Shown: positions 1-10,764, numbered from the stretch's first letter. The stretch is 64,000 nt of DNA from Sphingobium sufflavum (GCF_021403115.1 NZ_JAJSSH010000014.1:42699-106698), one strand, 5' to 3'. A program made the numbers and translations. Notes: generated by a model not told the origin, from the sequence alone.

Positions 1-1355
1 CGCTGGTGCTGCCGATGGTCGGCACGCAGGGACCGGTGGGACGCGCGGCCTTCTCCATGCTGTTGTTCGAGGATCTGGCGCTGGTCCCGATCATCTTCAT
101 GCTGGGCGCGCTGGCGCCGAGCGTGGGGGCGGAGGGCGGCCTGGGCAACATGGCCTCCACATTGATGAAGGGTGGCATCACCGTCGCGCTGATGCTGATC
201 CTCGGCCGGTTCGCCCTGCCCCATCTGTTCCGGCAGGCGGCGCGGACGAAAAGCCCGGAGGTGTTTCTGGCCGCCAGCCTGCTGGTGGTGATCGTATCCA
301 GCCTGGCCACCGCGCTGGTCGGCCTCTCTCCCATCGTCGGCGCGCTGCTGGCGGGCATATTGATCGCCGAAACCGAATATCATGGCGAGGTCGAAGTGAT
401 GACCGCGCCGTTCAAGGGCCTCGCGCTCGGCGTCTTCCTCATCACCGTCGGCATGAGCCTGGACCTGCGCGTCATCATCGCCAACTGGGCCACCCTGCTG
501 GCGGCGGTGATGGGCGTCATCATCGTCAAGACCATCGTGACCGTCGCCCTGCTGCGCCTGCGCGGCGCGCGGCGCGGGGTGGCGCTGGAGGTGGGCGTGC
601 TGATGTCCAGCCCGTCCGAGACGACGCTGATCGTGCTGACGGCGGCGGCGGCGGCGGGTCTGATCCTCCCTGAAACAGCCGCCTTCTGGCAGATCGTCAC
701 CGCCATCGGCCTGACCATCACGCCGCTGCTCGCCCGCGTCGGCCATGACATCGCCCGGCGCATCGAGATGGGCAGCAGCGAGGAGCCGCAGCCGCTGGGC
801 GAGGATGGCGCCCCGCCTGCCGCCGTCGTCATCGGCTATGGCCGCGTGGGCCGCATGGTGTGCGACATGCTGGCCATGCACAACCAGCCCTTCCTGGTCG
901 TGGAGTCCGATGCGGACGTGGTGGCGGACGCCCGGCGCGACGGATACCCCATCCTGTTCGGCGATGTCGCCCGCGCGGAAATGTTGGACAAGCTGCGGCT
1001 GGGCCATGCCCGTGCTCTCATCCTGACCATGGACGACCCCGTCCTGTCCGTGCGCGTGACCAAGCGGGTGCGCGGCTGGGTGCCCGACCTGCCCATCATC
1101 GTGCGCGCCCGCGACACGGACCATGCCGCCGAACTCTATCGCGCCGGGGCCAGCGACGTGGTGCCGGAGGCGCTGGAAAGCTCCCTGCAACTGGCGGAGA
1201 CGGCGCTGGTCGACCTGGGCATCGCCATGGGTCCGGTCATCGCCTCCATCCACCAGCGCCGCGAGGAATTGCGCGAGGCGATCAAAAACGCCGGCGACCT
1301 CGATCACGCCCCACGCTTGCGCCGGATGCGCGCGGATGAGGCCGGCGCGGTTTGA
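1..1355 (+). CDS. KefB/KefC-type monovalent cation:proton antiporter (CPA2), 5' truncated by window edge
   Basis: The reading frame is already open at the left edge, so the N-terminus and first membrane helices are missing. The visible part has several hydrophobic helices (about the first 245 residues), including motifs such as LPMVGTQGPVGR and VGLSPIVGALLAGILIAETEY typical of the Na/H-exchanger domain of CPA2 transporters. A cytoplasmic RCK/TrkA-N domain follows, with the NAD-binding signature VVIGYGRVGRMV. This two-domain order is that of KefB/KefC potassium-efflux antiporters, which exchange K+ for H+ across the inner membrane under nucleotide or thiol control. The substrate cannot be fixed from sequence alone. 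The gene is convergent with alaS, and a palindromic repeat lies between them. Confidence 0.88.
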   Translation, partial: LVLPMVGTQGPVGRAAFSMLLFEDLALVPIIFMLGALAPSVGAEGGLGNMASTLMKGGITVALMLILGRFALPHLFRQAARTKSPEVFLAASLLVVIVSSLATALVGLSPIVGALLAGILIAETEYHGEVEVMTAPFKGLALGVFLITVGMSLDLRVIIANWATLLAAVMGVIIVKTIVTVALLRLRGARRGVALEVGVLMSSPSETTLIVLTAAAAAGLILPETAAFWQIVTAIGLTITPLLARVGHDIARRIEMGSSEEPQPLGEDGAPPAAVVIGYGRVGRMVCDMLAMHNQPFLVVESDADVVADARRDGYPILFGDVARAEMLDKLRLGHARALILTMDDPVLSVRVTKRVRGWVPDLPIIVRARDTDHAAELYRAGASDVVPEALESSLQLAETALVDLGIAMGPVIASIHQRREELREAIKNAGDLDHAPRLRRMRADEAGAV

Positions 1356-1717
1356 GGGTACGGATGGGGGAAGTGGTCGCTTAGAGATGGGCGACGGATA
1401 ATGATCGGTAGCAGAGTGGTGGTTTTTGCGCCTTCCCCATCTCCCGTTCGTCATCCCAGCGAAGGCTGTGATCTCGTGCCTTCTGCCGCACTCTATCGAA
1501 AGGGACTCCAGCCTTCGCTGGGGTGACGAAAAATGGAGCCGCCACAATTGGCGCGTCCTACCTTACACGACACCCTCATCCTGCAATCGCACAGGCTCTT
1601 TCCATCGTCAGTCGCGAGGCCAGTCACCTATTTTCAACGCGCACACGGGAGAAGTTCGGGAAATTTCGGCGCGGAGCAGCACCTGTCACCGCTCCCCACC
1701 CCATCTATCGCCGGCGT
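1356..1717. other. Intergenic region between convergent antiporter and alaS genes
   Basis: This is about 360 bp without a convincing gene. It holds one large inverted repeat (annotated separately at 1448-1529). The rest shows no codon pattern or RNA signature that I recognise. Short open frames here are extensions of the antisense frame of alaS. Confidence 0.6.
1448..1529. repeat. REP-like inverted repeat, 20-bp arms
   Basis: The arms at 1448-1467 (TCGTCATCCCAGCGAAGGCT) and 1510-1529 are reverse complements with a single mismatch, which pairs as G-U in RNA. A 42-bp spacer separates them. It lies between two convergent genes. The core 'CCAGCGAAGGCT' resembles intergenic palindromes that I associate with sphingomonad genomes (recalled, not searched). 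It could act as a bidirectional transcript end, although no T-tract follows on the plus strand. Confidence 0.75.
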
Positions 1718-4378
1718 TCAATCCGCCAGCAACACCTTGATCGCCTCGACCGCCGCACCCGCCTTCGCGCCATCGGGACCACCGCCCTGCGCCATGTCGG
1801 GACGGCCACCGCCGCCCTTGCCGCCAACGGCCTCGACACCCGCGCGGACGAGGTCCACCGCGCTATACTGGCCAACCAGATCGTCGGTTACGCCCGCCGC
1901 AATGGTTGCGCGGCCATCGCTGACCGCGACCAGCACGGCGACACCGCTGCCGATCTGGCCTTTGGCCTCATCGACGAGACCGCGCAGGGCCTTGGGGTCC
2001 AGCCCCTCGATCACACGACCGAGGAAGGTGACGGAACCGATGGTTTCCGGCTGGCCTGCCCCCGCGCCCGCATCGCTGCCCGAACCGCTGCCCGCCATGG
2101 CAAGCGCGCGCTTGGCATCGGCCAGTTCCCGCTCCAGCTTGCGATTCTGTTCGAACAGGGTCGCGACCCGGCCCGGCAGTTCGTCCGGCGTGGTGCGCAG
2201 CGTCTGAGCGGCGGTGCGCAGTTTCTCGTCGCGATCCACCAGCCAGAGGCGGGCGGCCTCGCCGGTCAGCGCCTCGATCCGACGCACACCGCTGGCGACC
2301 GCGCCTTCCGACACGATCTTGAACAGGGCGATGTCACCGAGCGCGCGGACATGGGTGCCGCCGCACAGTTCGACCGAATAATGCTTCTCGTCGGAAAGGC
2401 CCATGGAGAGGACGCGGACCTCCTCGCCATATTTCTCGCCGAACAGCGCCATCGCGCCCGCTTCGATCGCATCGTCGGGCGACATGAGGCGGGTGGTGAC
2501 TTCGTCATTATGGCGAATATGGGCGTTCACCTCCGCCTCGACGGCGGCGACCTGCGCCGGGGTCAGCGGGTCGGGATGGGAAAAGTCGAAGCGAAAACGG
2601 TCCGCCGCGACAAGGCTGCCCTTTTGCGTGACATGCGCGCCCAGATGGTTGCGCAGCGCCGCATGGAGGAGATGGGTGGCGCTGTGGTTCGCGCGAATCT
2701 GGCCGCGCCGTTCCAGGTCGATGGCGAGATGGACGGTGTCGCCGACGGCGATGCTGCCCGCCTCGACAACCGCCTGATGCGCGTGGAGGCGACCGAGCGG
2801 CTTGACCGTATCGGTGACGCGGGCGGACAGGCCGCCGGGCGTGATGACGCGGCCCGCATCGCCGGACTGACCGCCGCTTTCGCCATAGAAGGGCGTCTGG
2901 TTGACGAGGATGGTCACGCTCTCGCCCGTGGTTGCACGCTCGACACGCGCGCCGTCACGGACCAGCGCGACGACCTGCGCCTCGCCCTGATCGGCGGTGT
3001 AGCCGATGAATTCGGTGCTGCCCTGCTCCTCGGCAATGTCGAACCAGATGGTTTCGGACGCCTTTTCGCCGGACCCTTTCCACGCGGCGCGGGCGGCGGC
3101 CTTTTGCGCGGCCATGGCGGTGTCGAAACCGGCCTTGTCGACGGACAGGCCCTGCGCGCGCAGGGCATCCTCGGTCAGGTCGAGCGGGAAACCATAGGTG
3201 TCGTAAAGACGGAAGGCGGTTTCACCGGCCAGGGTATCCCCCTCGCTCATGCCGGCGGTCGCCTCCTCCAGCAGGCGCAGGCCCTTTTCGAGGGTCTGGC
3301 GGAAGCGGGTTTCCTCGCGCAGCAGCGTTTCCTCGATCAGCGCACGGGCGCGGCCAAGTTCGGGATAGGCCGCGCCCATTTCCTGCACCAGACCGGCGAC
3401 GAGACGGTGCATCAGCGGATCGGCGGCACCGAGCAGATGCGCGTGGCGCATGGCGCGGCGCATGATGCGGCGCAGGACATAGCCGCGCCCCTCATTGGCG
3501 GGCAACACGCCGTCCGCGATCAGGAAGCAGGTGGAGCGCAGATGGTCGGCGATCACGCGGTGGCTGGCGCGATTTTCGCCTTCCGCCGCGACGCCGGTGA
3601 GGCTGACCGACTGGGCGATCAACGCCTTGAACGTGTCGGTGTCATAATTGTCGTGGACGCCCTGAAGGACGGCGGCGACCCGTTCCAGTCCCATGCCCGT
3701 GTCGATGCTGGGTTTGGGCAGCGGCGTGCGGGTGCCATCCTCCGCCTGGTCGAACTGCATGAAGACCAGGTTCCATATCTCGACGAAACGGTCGCCATCC
3801 TCGTTCGGGCTGCCGGGAGGGCCGCCGAAGATATGGTCGCCATGGTCGAAGAAGATTTCGGAACAGGGGCCGCAGGGACCGGTGTCGCCCATCGACCAGA
3901 AATTATCGTTGGTGGCGATGCGGATGATGCGCTCTTCGGGCAGGCCCGCGATACGACGCCAAAGGTCGAACGCCTCGTCATCGGTGTGGTAGACGGTGAC
4001 GGTCAGGCGGCCGGGGTCGATGCCCCAGACCTTGGTCAGCAAGGTCCAGGCGTGGGTGATCGCCTGTTCCTTGAAATAATCGCCGAAACTGAAATTGCCC
4101 AGCATCTCGAAGAAAGTGTGGTGCCGGGCGGTATAGCCGACATTGTCGAGGTCATTATGCTTGCCACCGGCCCGCACGCACTTCTGCGACGAGGTCGCGG
4201 TGCTGTAGGCGCGGCTTTCGCGACCCGTGAAAACATTCTTGAACGGCACCATGCCCGCGTTCACGAACATGAGCGTAGGATCATTGTTCGGCACCAGCGG
4301 CGCCGAGGTGACGGGTTCATGGCCTGCGCCTGCGAAATAATCGAGGAAGGAGCGGCGAATGTCGTTGGTCGAGGTCAT
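1718..4378 (-). CDS. alaS: Alanyl-tRNA synthetase
   Basis: The product is an 886-residue class II synthetase that charges tRNA-Ala in the cytoplasm. The catalytic core at the N-terminus contains [17 protein letters not shown] and [19 protein letters not shown]. The editing domain has the metal-binding pairs HSATH and CGGTH, which remove mischarged Ser and Gly. The C-terminal DHHA1-type domain has a glycine-rich [16 protein letters not shown] segment. I chose the start at [15 protein letters not shown] because family members begin there; an upstream in-frame start adds only eight unlikely residues. Length is normal. It lies 213 bp downstream of recA on the same strand, a common recA-alaS order. 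Confidence 0.97.
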   Translation of the reverse strand: MTSTNDIRRSFLDYFAGAGHEPVTSAPLVPNNDPTLMFVNAGMVPFKNVFTGRESRAYSTATSSQKCVRAGGKHNDLDNVGYTARHHTFFEMLGNFSFGDYFKEQAITHAWTLLTKVWGIDPGRLTVTVYHTDDEAFDLWRRIAGLPEERIIRIATNDNFWSMGDTGPCGPCSEIFFDHGDHIFGGPPGSPNEDGDRFVEIWNLVFMQFDQAEDGTRTPLPKPSIDTGMGLERVAAVLQGVHDNYDTDTFKALIAQSVSLTGVAAEGENRASHRVIADHLRSTCFLIADGVLPANEGRGYVLRRIMRRAMRHAHLLGAADPLMHRLVAGLVQEMGAAYPELGRARALIEETLLREETRFRQTLEKGLRLLEEATAGMSEGDTLAGETAFRLYDTYGFPLDLTEDALRAQGLSVDKAGFDTAMAAQKAAARAAWKGSGEKASETIWFDIAEEQGSTEFIGYTADQGEAQVVALVRDGARVERATTGESVTILVNQTPFYGESGGQSGDAGRVITPGGLSARVTDTVKPLGRLHAHQAVVEAGSIAVGDTVHLAIDLERRGQIRANHSATHLLHAALRNHLGAHVTQKGSLVAADRFRFDFSHPDPLTPAQVAAVEAEVNAHIRHNDEVTTRLMSPDDAIEAGAMALFGEKYGEEVRVLSMGLSDEKHYSVELCGGTHVRALGDIALFKIVSEGAVASGVRRIEALTGEAARLWLVDRDEKLRTAAQTLRTTPDELPGRVATLFEQNRKLERELADAKRALAMAGSGSGSDAGAGAGQPETIGSVTFLGRVIEGLDPKALRGLVDEAKGQIGSGVAVLVAVSDGRATIAAGVTDDLVGQYSAVDLVRAGVEAVGGKGGGGRPDMAQGGGPDGAKAGAAVEAIKVLLAD

Positions 4379-4540
4379 GCCACAAGCGCTTAAGGGAAGC
4401 ACGGCCCAGCGACAAGATGGGAGTCGCCCCTACCCCAGCCCTTCCCTGCCGTATCAGGGGTATTTCTGGCATATTTCGGAGTCGCGCTTCACAAAACGCA
4501 TGGCGCTGCCCCCTGTACAAGCCCGCCCCTGAACGACAAC

Positions 4541-4565
4541 GCCCGCTGGCGGGAGACCAGCGGGC
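4541..4565 (-). terminator. Hairpin downstream of recA
   Basis: GCCCGCTGG (4541-4549) pairs perfectly with CCAGCGGGC (4557-4565) around a 7-nt loop, 27 bp after the recA stop. The downstream T-tract on the minus strand is poor (GTTGTCGTTC), so this is either a weak intrinsic terminator or an RNA-stabilising hairpin between recA and alaS. Confidence 0.55.
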
Positions 4566-4591
4566 GCGTGCCATGGCAATGGAGACGTCTT

Positions 4592-5668
4592 TTATTCGCC
4601 GTCGTCGTCGCTGTCCGGGCCGGTCATCATGCCTTCGGCGACCGCTTCGGTCTTGCCCCGGATCGCCTTTTCCAGCTTATCCATCATCTCCGGGTTTTCC
4701 TTGAGGAAAGTCTTGGAATTCTCCCGTCCCTGCCCGATGCGAACCGAATCATAAGAGAACCAGGCGCCCGATTTCTCTACGATGCCCGCCTTGACACCCA
4801 GGTCGAGAATCTCGCCGACCTTGGAGATGCCCTCGCCATACATGATGTCGAATTCGACCTGCTTGAACGGCGGGGCGACCTTGTTCTTGACCACCTTCAC
4901 CTTGGTCGCGTTACCGACGATATCGTCGCGATCCTTGATCTGGCCGGTGCGGCGAATGTCGAGACGGACCGACGCGTAGAATTTCAGCGCATTGCCGCCG
5001 GTCGTCGTCTCCGGGTTACCGTACATCACGCCGATCTTCATGCGGAGTTGGTTGATGAAGATCACCATGCAGCGCGAACGGCTGATCGAGCCGGTCAACT
5101 TGCGCAGTGACTGGGACATGAGGCGCGCCTGAAGGCCGACATGGCTGTCGCCCATCTCACCCTCAATTTCCGCGCGGGGAACGAGCGCAGCAACCGAATC
5201 GACGACCAGAACGTCGATGGCGTTGGACCGCACCAGCGTATCGACGATCTCCAGCGCTTGCTCACCCGTGTCGGGCTGCGACACGATCAGTTCGTCGATG
5301 TTGACGCCCAGCTTCTTGGCATAGACGGGATCGAGCGCATGTTCGGCATCGACAAAGGCTGCCGTGCCACCGGTCTTCTGCGCCTCTGCAATGACGTGCA
5401 GCGCCAGCGTGGTCTTGCCGGAGCTTTCCGGGCCATACACCTCGATCACGCGGCCGCGCGGCAGGCCACCGACGCCAAGCGCGATGTCGAGACCGAGCGA
5501 ACCGGTCGAGATCGCCTCCACCTGCATCGTCTCCTTCGAGCCGAGCCTCATCGCAGAACCCTTGCCGAACGCACGGTCGATCTGCGCGAGCGCTGCTTCC
5601 AAAGCCTTTTGTCTGTCCATGGTCCCCGTCTTCTTATCGCTGTCGATCAGCTTCAGCTGTGCGCTCAT
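4592..5668 (-). CDS. recA: Recombinase A
   Basis: This is a 358-residue RecA, the ATP-dependent strand-exchange protein that also promotes LexA self-cleavage. Walker A GPESSGKT lies at residues 79-86. Other family segments visible are [22 protein letters not shown] (here [13 protein letters not shown]), [19 protein letters not shown] and [20 protein letters not shown]. The acidic C-terminus (PDSDDDGE) is usual. The start [13 protein letters not shown] gives normal family length. An alphaproteobacterial LexA box lies about 85 bp upstream, so SOS induction is expected. Confidence 0.98.
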   Translation of the reverse strand: MSAQLKLIDSDKKTGTMDRQKALEAALAQIDRAFGKGSAMRLGSKETMQVEAISTGSLGLDIALGVGGLPRGRVIEVYGPESSGKTTLALHVIAEAQKTGGTAAFVDAEHALDPVYAKKLGVNIDELIVSQPDTGEQALEIVDTLVRSNAIDVLVVDSVAALVPRAEIEGEMGDSHVGLQARLMSQSLRKLTGSISRSRCMVIFINQLRMKIGVMYGNPETTTGGNALKFYASVRLDIRRTGQIKDRDDIVGNATKVKVVKNKVAPPFKQVEFDIMYGEGISKVGEILDLGVKAGIVEKSGAWFSYDSVRIGQGRENSKTFLKENPEMMDKLEKAIRGKTEAVAEGMMTGPDSDDDGE

Positions 5669-5753
5669 CAGTCGTCCCCATGCGGTGAAAGGTCAATCGG
5701 GAAAGGGCGGCGATTCCGCCGGATGCTCACGATGTACCGCATATGTTCTGTTG

Positions 5754-5768
5754 GAACAAGAGGAGAAC
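5754..5768 (-). promoter_or_regulatory. LexA (SOS) box upstream of recA
   Basis: Read on the minus strand the site is GTTCTCCTCTTGTTC, an exact match to the alphaproteobacterial LexA operator GTTC-N7-GTTC. It lies 86 bp before the recA start. This is a known operator class, and its position fits LexA repression of recA. Confidence 0.85.
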
Positions 5769-5789
5769 GAATTCGTCCCGTAAAATTCC

Positions 5790-6152
5790 TCAGCCCTCGA
5801 ACAGGCCCGCCAGCGAGCGTTCGAGCGCGTCGATCAGATAGGGCTTGCCGAGAACCGGTGCGCCCTTGAGGTCCGGGGGCACGCCATGGCCGCCGTCGCC
5901 GCTAGCGAACAGGAAGGGCACGCCCTGATCCTGAAGCCGCCGCGCGATCGTCCAGACCGGTCCATCACCGAGGTTGCAGTCGAGCAGCGCCGCATCCACC
6001 TCCTGCCCTGAATCGAGCAGGGTCTGGCACTGCGCCCCGGTCATGCAGACGCCCGCGACATGATAACCGAGCTGATCCAGAAAATCCTCGACCATCATGC
6101 TGATCATCGCTTCATCCTCGGCGATGAGTATCCGTCGTGCGGGCGCTGTCAT
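5790..6152 (-). CDS. Single-domain response regulator co-translated with cckA
   Basis: The product is a 120-residue receiver domain with no output domain. The acidic pocket is visible as AEDEAM near residue 11, the phospho-acceptor Asp58 lies in ALLDCNLGDG, and the conserved Lys103 lies in LGKPY. Its start overlaps the cckA stop by 4 bp (ATGA), so the two are very likely co-translated. It may be a phosphate sink, shuttle or adaptor for CckA or another kinase; that role is inference. It is not CpdR by obvious motif, and I cannot name it further. Confidence 0.88.
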   Translation of the reverse strand: MTAPARRILIAEDEAMISMMVEDFLDQLGYHVAGVCMTGAQCQTLLDSGQEVDAALLDCNLGDGPVWTIARRLQDQGVPFLFASGDGGHGVPPDLKGAPVLGKPYLIDALERSLAGLFEG

Positions 6153-8581
6153 GATGGAACCACCGTCTCCTGTACTGTCTGCGTCTCCGCGCGACTCGCC
6201 GCCAGCGTGTCACGGGCCGCCTCCGCAATCTGGGCGACCGAAAAAGGCTTTGGCAGGAAGCTGACATTGGGAATGTCGATCGACTTGCGAAGCTGTTCCT
6301 CCGCATAGCCGGACATGAACAGGACGGGCAAGTCGGGACGCGCCTTGCGCGCTTCGCGAACCATCGCGGGGCCGTCCATGCCCGGCATGACGACGTCCGA
6401 AATCAACAGGTCGACATGGCTCATCTCCGCCAGGCGGGCGAGGCCCTGCTCCCCGTCGGGCGCGACGGTGACGCTGTAGCCCTGCCGGGTCAGCGCCCGT
6501 TCCGCGACGTTGCGGACCATATCCTCATCCTCCACCAGCAGGATGGTGCCGGTGCCCCAGGTATCGGGCAGGACCACCTTGCGCTGCACGGGGCGGACGG
6601 CGACTTCGCCCGGTTCCGCCGCATGGACAGGGAGATAGATTTTGAACTCCGTCCCTTTGCCCAGTTCCGAATCGGCAAAGATGAAGCCGCCCGACTGCTT
6701 GACGATGCCATAGACGGTGGAGAGGCCGAGGCCGGTGCCCTTGCCGACTTCCTTGGTGGTGAAGAAAGGCTCGAAAATCTTGTTCAGCACGTCCGGCTGG
6801 ATGCCGGTGCCCGAATCGCTGACGCTGAGGCCGGTATAATCGGTCGCGGGCATGATCTCGCTGCGGATCGTGCGGACATCCTTGGCGGGCAGCGCAAAGG
6901 TGCGGATGGTGACGGTTCCGCCATTGGGCATGGCGTCGCGGGCATTGACGACGAGGTTGACGATCACCTGTTCGAGCTGGCCGGGATCGGCGCGCACGGG
7001 GCCAAGGCCACGGCCATGGCTGACCGACAGGGTGATATTCTCACCCAGCAGCCGTTTCAGCAGGGCCGAAACCTCCGACACCACGTCGGGCAATTGCAGC
7101 ACCTGCGGGCGCAGCGTCTGCTGGCGGGAGAAGGCGAGGAGCTGGCGCGTCAGGCTGGCGGCGCGATTGCTGTTCGACTTGATCTGCTGAATATCGTCAT
7201 AGTCGCTGTCGCCCGGCGTATGACGCATCAGCATCAGGTCGCAATGGCCGATGATCGCGGTCAGTACATTGTTGAAGTCATGCGCGACACCGCCCGCGAG
7301 CTGGCCCACGGCCTGCATTTTCGTCTGCTGCGCCACCTGCCGCTTGAGCCGCGTCTCCTCCGTATTATCGCGAAGGGACAGGAGGACGGACGCCTCGCCA
7401 AGGCCGCGCACGCCCGCGATGGAAAGGGAGACAGGCTCCTCCTGCGAGCGCAGGCGCACCGCGATGTCGCCTGCGACCTGCGACCCCACGGCATAGCGAC
7501 GGATCGCCTCCGCCACAGCCGCCTGATCCTCCGCGATGACGAGGTCGCCGGGATAGCTGGGCCGCTGGGTGGGCGTAATTCCCGCCGCACGGGCAAAGGC
7601 GTTGTTGAAGAAGAGCAGCCGCCCGTCCCGGTCCGCCATGGCGAGGCCGAACGGCAGCAGGGACAGCAAAGTCTCGACATAGGCGAGGCTGGAGGGAGCG
7701 TCGGCGCCCACCATATTGTCGTCGAGCAACAGGAGCAGCATCGGCCCCGACGGGTCGTTGGCGCGGATCGGCACCTGCACGATGCGGATGGGAACGGCGC
7801 GCTGCTCTTCCCGCGCGAAGAAGATGCGCCCCTTGGCATCGACGCGCATATAGGCGGCGAGATCGCGACCCGCGATATTACCATCGAGCCGCCCGGTGGC
7901 GCGCAACAGAAAGGCGGGATTGGCGGCGCGCACGCGGCCCTCCGCCCCGATCATGGCGGTCATGACCCCTGCTTCGGCCATATGCTCACCCGCCTGGCCG
8001 GAGATGATCCGCATGCAGTCGTCCATGACGTTGGCCTGCTGCACCGGCTGGAAACGCCAGAGGAGATAATCATCCGACCGGCCCGTACGCACGATGTCGG
8101 CGTCGAGGAGCAGGACGCCACGCGCGATCCCCTCCACCCGCGCCTCGCCATCGCGCCAGGCGGCGCGTCCGGCGGCGGTCAGCCGGTCGATGTCCGGCCC
8201 GGCCACCTTGAGCTGTGGTGGGGTAGGATAGCCGGGGAACCATTCACCGAACTGGTCGCTGGCGCAGATCAGGCGGCCGTTGCGGTCGGTGATCGCGATG
8301 GCGCTGCCGGTCGCCTGCGCGGCGGCGCGCGCCACGGTCCAGTCGGTCGCGACCGTCTGGTTCGCGCCGTCGCTTTCCGGGAACAGGCGGCGGGCGTACC
8401 AGATGAGGAATACGCCCGCGAGGATGGTGGCCGCGAACCCACCCGCCAGCGCAGGCTCACGCACCGCCGCATAAAGGATGCCCGCACTGAACAAGGCGAC
8501 AAGGCCGAGCAGCGGCAGAAGATGACGCGCCGAGGGACGACCGGTGATGTCCAGCAGGTCGTCGCGATGGGACGAAGCCAT
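6149..8581 (-). CDS. cckA: CckA-type hybrid sensor histidine kinase
   Basis: This 810-residue membrane hybrid kinase has two transmembrane helices near residues 20-65, PAS-like sensor regions to about 410, and a HisKA domain with phospho-accepting His434 in [10 protein letters not shown] HATPase domain follows ([31 protein letters not shown]), then a C-terminal receiver with Asp729 in [13 protein letters not shown]. This architecture and the [12 protein letters not shown] block match CckA. In alphaproteobacteria CckA feeds phosphate through ChpT to CtrA and controls the cell cycle and motility. It sits at the end of a dapA-smpB-DUF2062 run with short gaps. The odd point is the receiver gene overlapping its 3' end. 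Confidence 0.93.
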   Translation of the reverse strand: MASSHRDDLLDITGRPSARHLLPLLGLVALFSAGILYAAVREPALAGGFAATILAGVFLIWYARRLFPESDGANQTVATDWTVARAAAQATGSAIAITDRNGRLICASDQFGEWFPGYPTPPQLKVAGPDIDRLTAAGRAAWRDGEARVEGIARGVLLLDADIVRTGRSDDYLLWRFQPVQQANVMDDCMRIISGQAGEHMAEAGVMTAMIGAEGRVRAANPAFLLRATGRLDGNIAGRDLAAYMRVDAKGRIFFAREEQRAVPIRIVQVPIRANDPSGPMLLLLLDDNMVGADAPSSLAYVETLLSLLPFGLAMADRDGRLLFFNNAFARAAGITPTQRPSYPGDLVIAEDQAAVAEAIRRYAVGSQVAGDIAVRLRSQEEPVSLSIAGVRGLGEASVLLSLRDNTEETRLKRQVAQQTKMQAVGQLAGGVAHDFNNVLTAIIGHCDLMLMRHTPGDSDYDDIQQIKSNSNRAASLTRQLLAFSRQQTLRPQVLQLPDVVSEVSALLKRLLGENITLSVSHGRGLGPVRADPGQLEQVIVNLVVNARDAMPNGGTVTIRTFALPAKDVRTIRSEIMPATDYTGLSVSDSGTGIQPDVLNKIFEPFFTTKEVGKGTGLGLSTVYGIVKQSGGFIFADSELGKGTEFKIYLPVHAAEPGEVAVRPVQRKVVLPDTWGTGTILLVEDEDMVRNVAERALTRQGYSVTVAPDGEQGLARLAEMSHVDLLISDVVMPGMDGPAMVREARKARPDLPVLFMSGYAEEQLRKSIDIPNVSFLPKPFSVAQIAEAARDTLAASRAETQTVQETVVPS

Positions 8582-8613
8582 CGCCTATCGCTCCCGCAAG
8601 AGAAGAGAGGCCA

Positions 8614-9234
8614 TCATAGAGGCGCGGCCTGCACCGGGGCCGGTTCCTCCGCCACCGCGGCGACGGGGGGAGTCCGGCGATCGGCACGTTCCTGCGCGCG
8701 TGCCTTCCACTTCGCGCCAATGCGCGCGCGCCACGCGAAGCTGGCGATCAGATAGCCGATGGCGGCGGACACGACCGACACCACGAACAGGCCCACCAGC
8801 AGCGCGGGGGCGGCGTCGGACAGCAGCCAACTGGTCCATTCGCCCACGCTCGCATGATTTTCGATGAGGGCATAGAAACGCGAAATATCCGCCGACCGTC
8901 CGAGCAGATTATTGCCAATGTAGAGCGACAGGCCGACGAGGAACGGCGTTGTCGCGGGGTTGGAGAGGAAGGTCATGGCCGCCGCAATGGGCACATTAGC
9001 CCGGCATGGCAGAGCCAGCAACGCGGCACCGGCGATCTGGAGACCGGGGATCAGCAGGAAAATGCCGACCAGCGTGCCCAGCGCGACTCCACGCGGCACC
9101 GACCGGCGGGTGAAGCGCCACAGTTCGGGCGCAAGGACGCGGTGCGCCACCGGACGGATGAAGCGATTCTGCTCCAGGCTTTCCCGGCTGGGCACATTGT
9201 CCCTGTAGATGCGGGCAATATGCCGCTTCACCAT
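8614..9234 (-). CDS. DUF2062 domain membrane protein
   Basis: The 206-residue protein belongs by pattern to the DUF2062 family. It has a conserved segment running from SVPRGVALGTLVGIFLLIPG into AALLALPCRANVPIA and then FLSNPATTPF. Two or three hydrophobic helices are visible around residues 55-140, with another near 165-185, so it is an inner-membrane protein. Function is unknown. I set the start at MVKRHIARIYRDN; the longer frame would overlap smpB and begins with low-complexity sequence. It lies 16 bp after smpB and 32 bp before cckA, consistent with co-transcription. The C-terminal tail is Ala/Pro/Glu-rich. Confidence 0.85.
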   Translation of the reverse strand: MVKRHIARIYRDNVPSRESLEQNRFIRPVAHRVLAPELWRFTRRSVPRGVALGTLVGIFLLIPGLQIAGAALLALPCRANVPIAAAMTFLSNPATTPFLVGLSLYIGNNLLGRSADISRFYALIENHASVGEWTSWLLSDAAPALLVGLFVVSVVSAAIGYLIASFAWRARIGAKWKARAQERADRRTPPVAAVAEEPAPVQAAPL

Positions 9235-9250
9235 CAGCCCCGATCCCTCA

Positions 9251-9733
9251 TCAACCCTTGTCCCGCATGATGCGGCTCTGCTCGCGCTTCCAGTCGCGAT
9301 CCTTGACCGTCTCGCGCTTGTCCTGGACATTTTTGCCCTTGGCGATGGCCAGTTCCATCTTGGCCCGGCCCTGGCTGTTGAAATAAACGGTCAGGGGAAC
9401 CAGCGTCATGCCCTTGCGCGCGACGGCGCCGTGCATCTTCTCGATTTCGCGCTCCCGCAGCAGCAGTTTGCGGACCCGCTTCGGCTCATGATTGTAGCGG
9501 TTGCCATGGCTGAACTCCGGGATGTTGCTGTTGACCAGCCACACCTGCCCGTCCTTCACCTCAGCATAGCTTTCCACGATGGAGCCTTGCCCACCGCGCA
9601 GGGACTTCACCTCCGTCCCGGTCAGCGCGATGCCCGCCTCATAGACGTCCTCGATAAAAAACTCGAACCGTGCGCGCCGGTTCTCGGCGACGGTCTTTAC
9701 CTTGTCGAATTCTGCGGGGCGTGGACGGGCCAT
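9251..9733 (-). CDS. smpB: SsrA-binding protein SmpB
   Basis: The 160-residue cytoplasmic protein binds tmRNA and delivers it to stalled ribosomes for trans-translation. Family motifs seen are [51 protein letters not shown] and the basic C-terminal tail [20 protein letters not shown]. Length is normal. It follows dapA by 64 bp on the same strand, an order I recall in related genomes. The ssrA gene itself was not found nearby. Confidence 0.97.
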   Translation of the reverse strand: MARPRPAEFDKVKTVAENRRARFEFFIEDVYEAGIALTGTEVKSLRGGQGSIVESYAEVKDGQVWLVNSNIPEFSHGNRYNHEPKRVRKLLLREREIEKMHGAVARKGMTLVPLTVYFNSQGRAKMELAIAKGKNVQDKRETVKDRDWKREQSRIMRDKG

Positions 9734-9797
9734 GGTGCCTTAATGGTTAAGAGGTATGTGAGGATAGGCGCGCCCAGATGTAGGTGAGATGGACCGC

Positions 9798-10676
9798 CTA
9801 CACCAGACCCGCAATTTCAAGAGCACGATCAATCGTCGCACGGGCGGGGCCGGACGGCGGCGTGATGGGCAGGCGCACCTCGTCCGGCATGTCCGGCCGC
9901 ACACGGGTCAGCGCATATTTCACCGGGCCCGGCGACGTGTCGCAGAACATCGCGTCGTGCAGCGGATAGAGCCGGTCCTGCAACGCCAGCGCCAGTTCCC
10001 AGTCGCCGTTCAGCGTCGCCGCCTGAAACTCCGCGACGAGGCGCGGCGCGACATTGGCGGTGACGGAAATGCAACCGACGCCGCCCATGGCGTTGAAGCC
10101 CAGCGCCGTCTCGTCATTGCCCGACATCTGGCAGAAATCCTCACCCGCCGCGAGGCGCTGCGCCGTCACCCGGCCCAGATTGCCGGTCGCATCCTTGATA
10201 CCGACGATGGTGTCATATTCCTCCACCAGCCGCTGGATCACCGGAACGCCGATGTCGGTAATGGTGCGGCTGGGCACGTTATAGAGGATGATGGGCAGAT
10301 CGCACCGCTTCGCCAGCCAGGCGAAATGCTGATACACACCCTCCTGATTGGGCTTGTTATAGTAAGGCGCGACGACCAGTGCCGCATCGGCGCCGGCGGC
10401 CTGCGCGGCGACCATATGCTCCAGCGCGATGCGCGTGTCGTTGGAACCGCAGCCCGCGATCACCGGCACGCGGCCCGCCGCCTGCTCCACGCACAGGGCG
10501 ATGACGCGATTATGCTCCTCAATGGTCATGGTGGCGCTTTCGCCGGTCGTGCCGCAGGGGACGAGGCCGGTCGACCCCTCCTCTATCTGCCAGTCCACAA
10601 GGGCGCGGAATGCTTTCTCATCCACCGCGCCATCGCGAAAAGGCGTCAGCAGCGCGGGGATAGAACCGGAAAACAT
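9798..10676 (-). CDS. dapA: 4-hydroxy-tetrahydrodipicolinate synthase
   Basis: The 292-residue TIM-barrel enzyme condenses pyruvate with aspartate semialdehyde, the first committed step towards lysine and meso-diaminopimelate for peptidoglycan. The Schiff-base lysine is Lys161 in IVGIKDATGN. CGTTGESATM and YYNKPNQEGVYQHF are the expected substrate-loop motifs. The start MFSGSIPALLTPF is standard. It is divergent from the lytic transglycosylase gene, with a shared upstream region of about 90 bp. Confidence 0.97.
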   Translation of the reverse strand: MFSGSIPALLTPFRDGAVDEKAFRALVDWQIEEGSTGLVPCGTTGESATMTIEEHNRVIALCVEQAAGRVPVIAGCGSNDTRIALEHMVAAQAAGADAALVVAPYYNKPNQEGVYQHFAWLAKRCDLPIILYNVPSRTITDIGVPVIQRLVEEYDTIVGIKDATGNLGRVTAQRLAAGEDFCQMSGNDETALGFNAMGGVGCISVTANVAPRLVAEFQAATLNGDWELALALQDRLYPLHDAMFCDTSPGPVKYALTRVRPDMPDEVRLPITPPSGPARATIDRALEIAGLV

Positions 10677-10764
10677 TCATAAACTCCTTCAAATCACGCG
10701 ACCACGGGGCCATACTGACATGACACGCAGCCGTTCACCGCCGGATCAGGATCGCATTGCCATA

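Noticed and set aside
1523..4393. 956-codon plus-strand open frame opposite alaS
   Set aside because: Antisense shadow of a clear alaS gene in GC-rich DNA; its translation has no recognisable domain.
6416..8755. 779-codon plus-strand open frame opposite cckA
   Set aside because: Shadow of cckA; composition is that of reversed codons.
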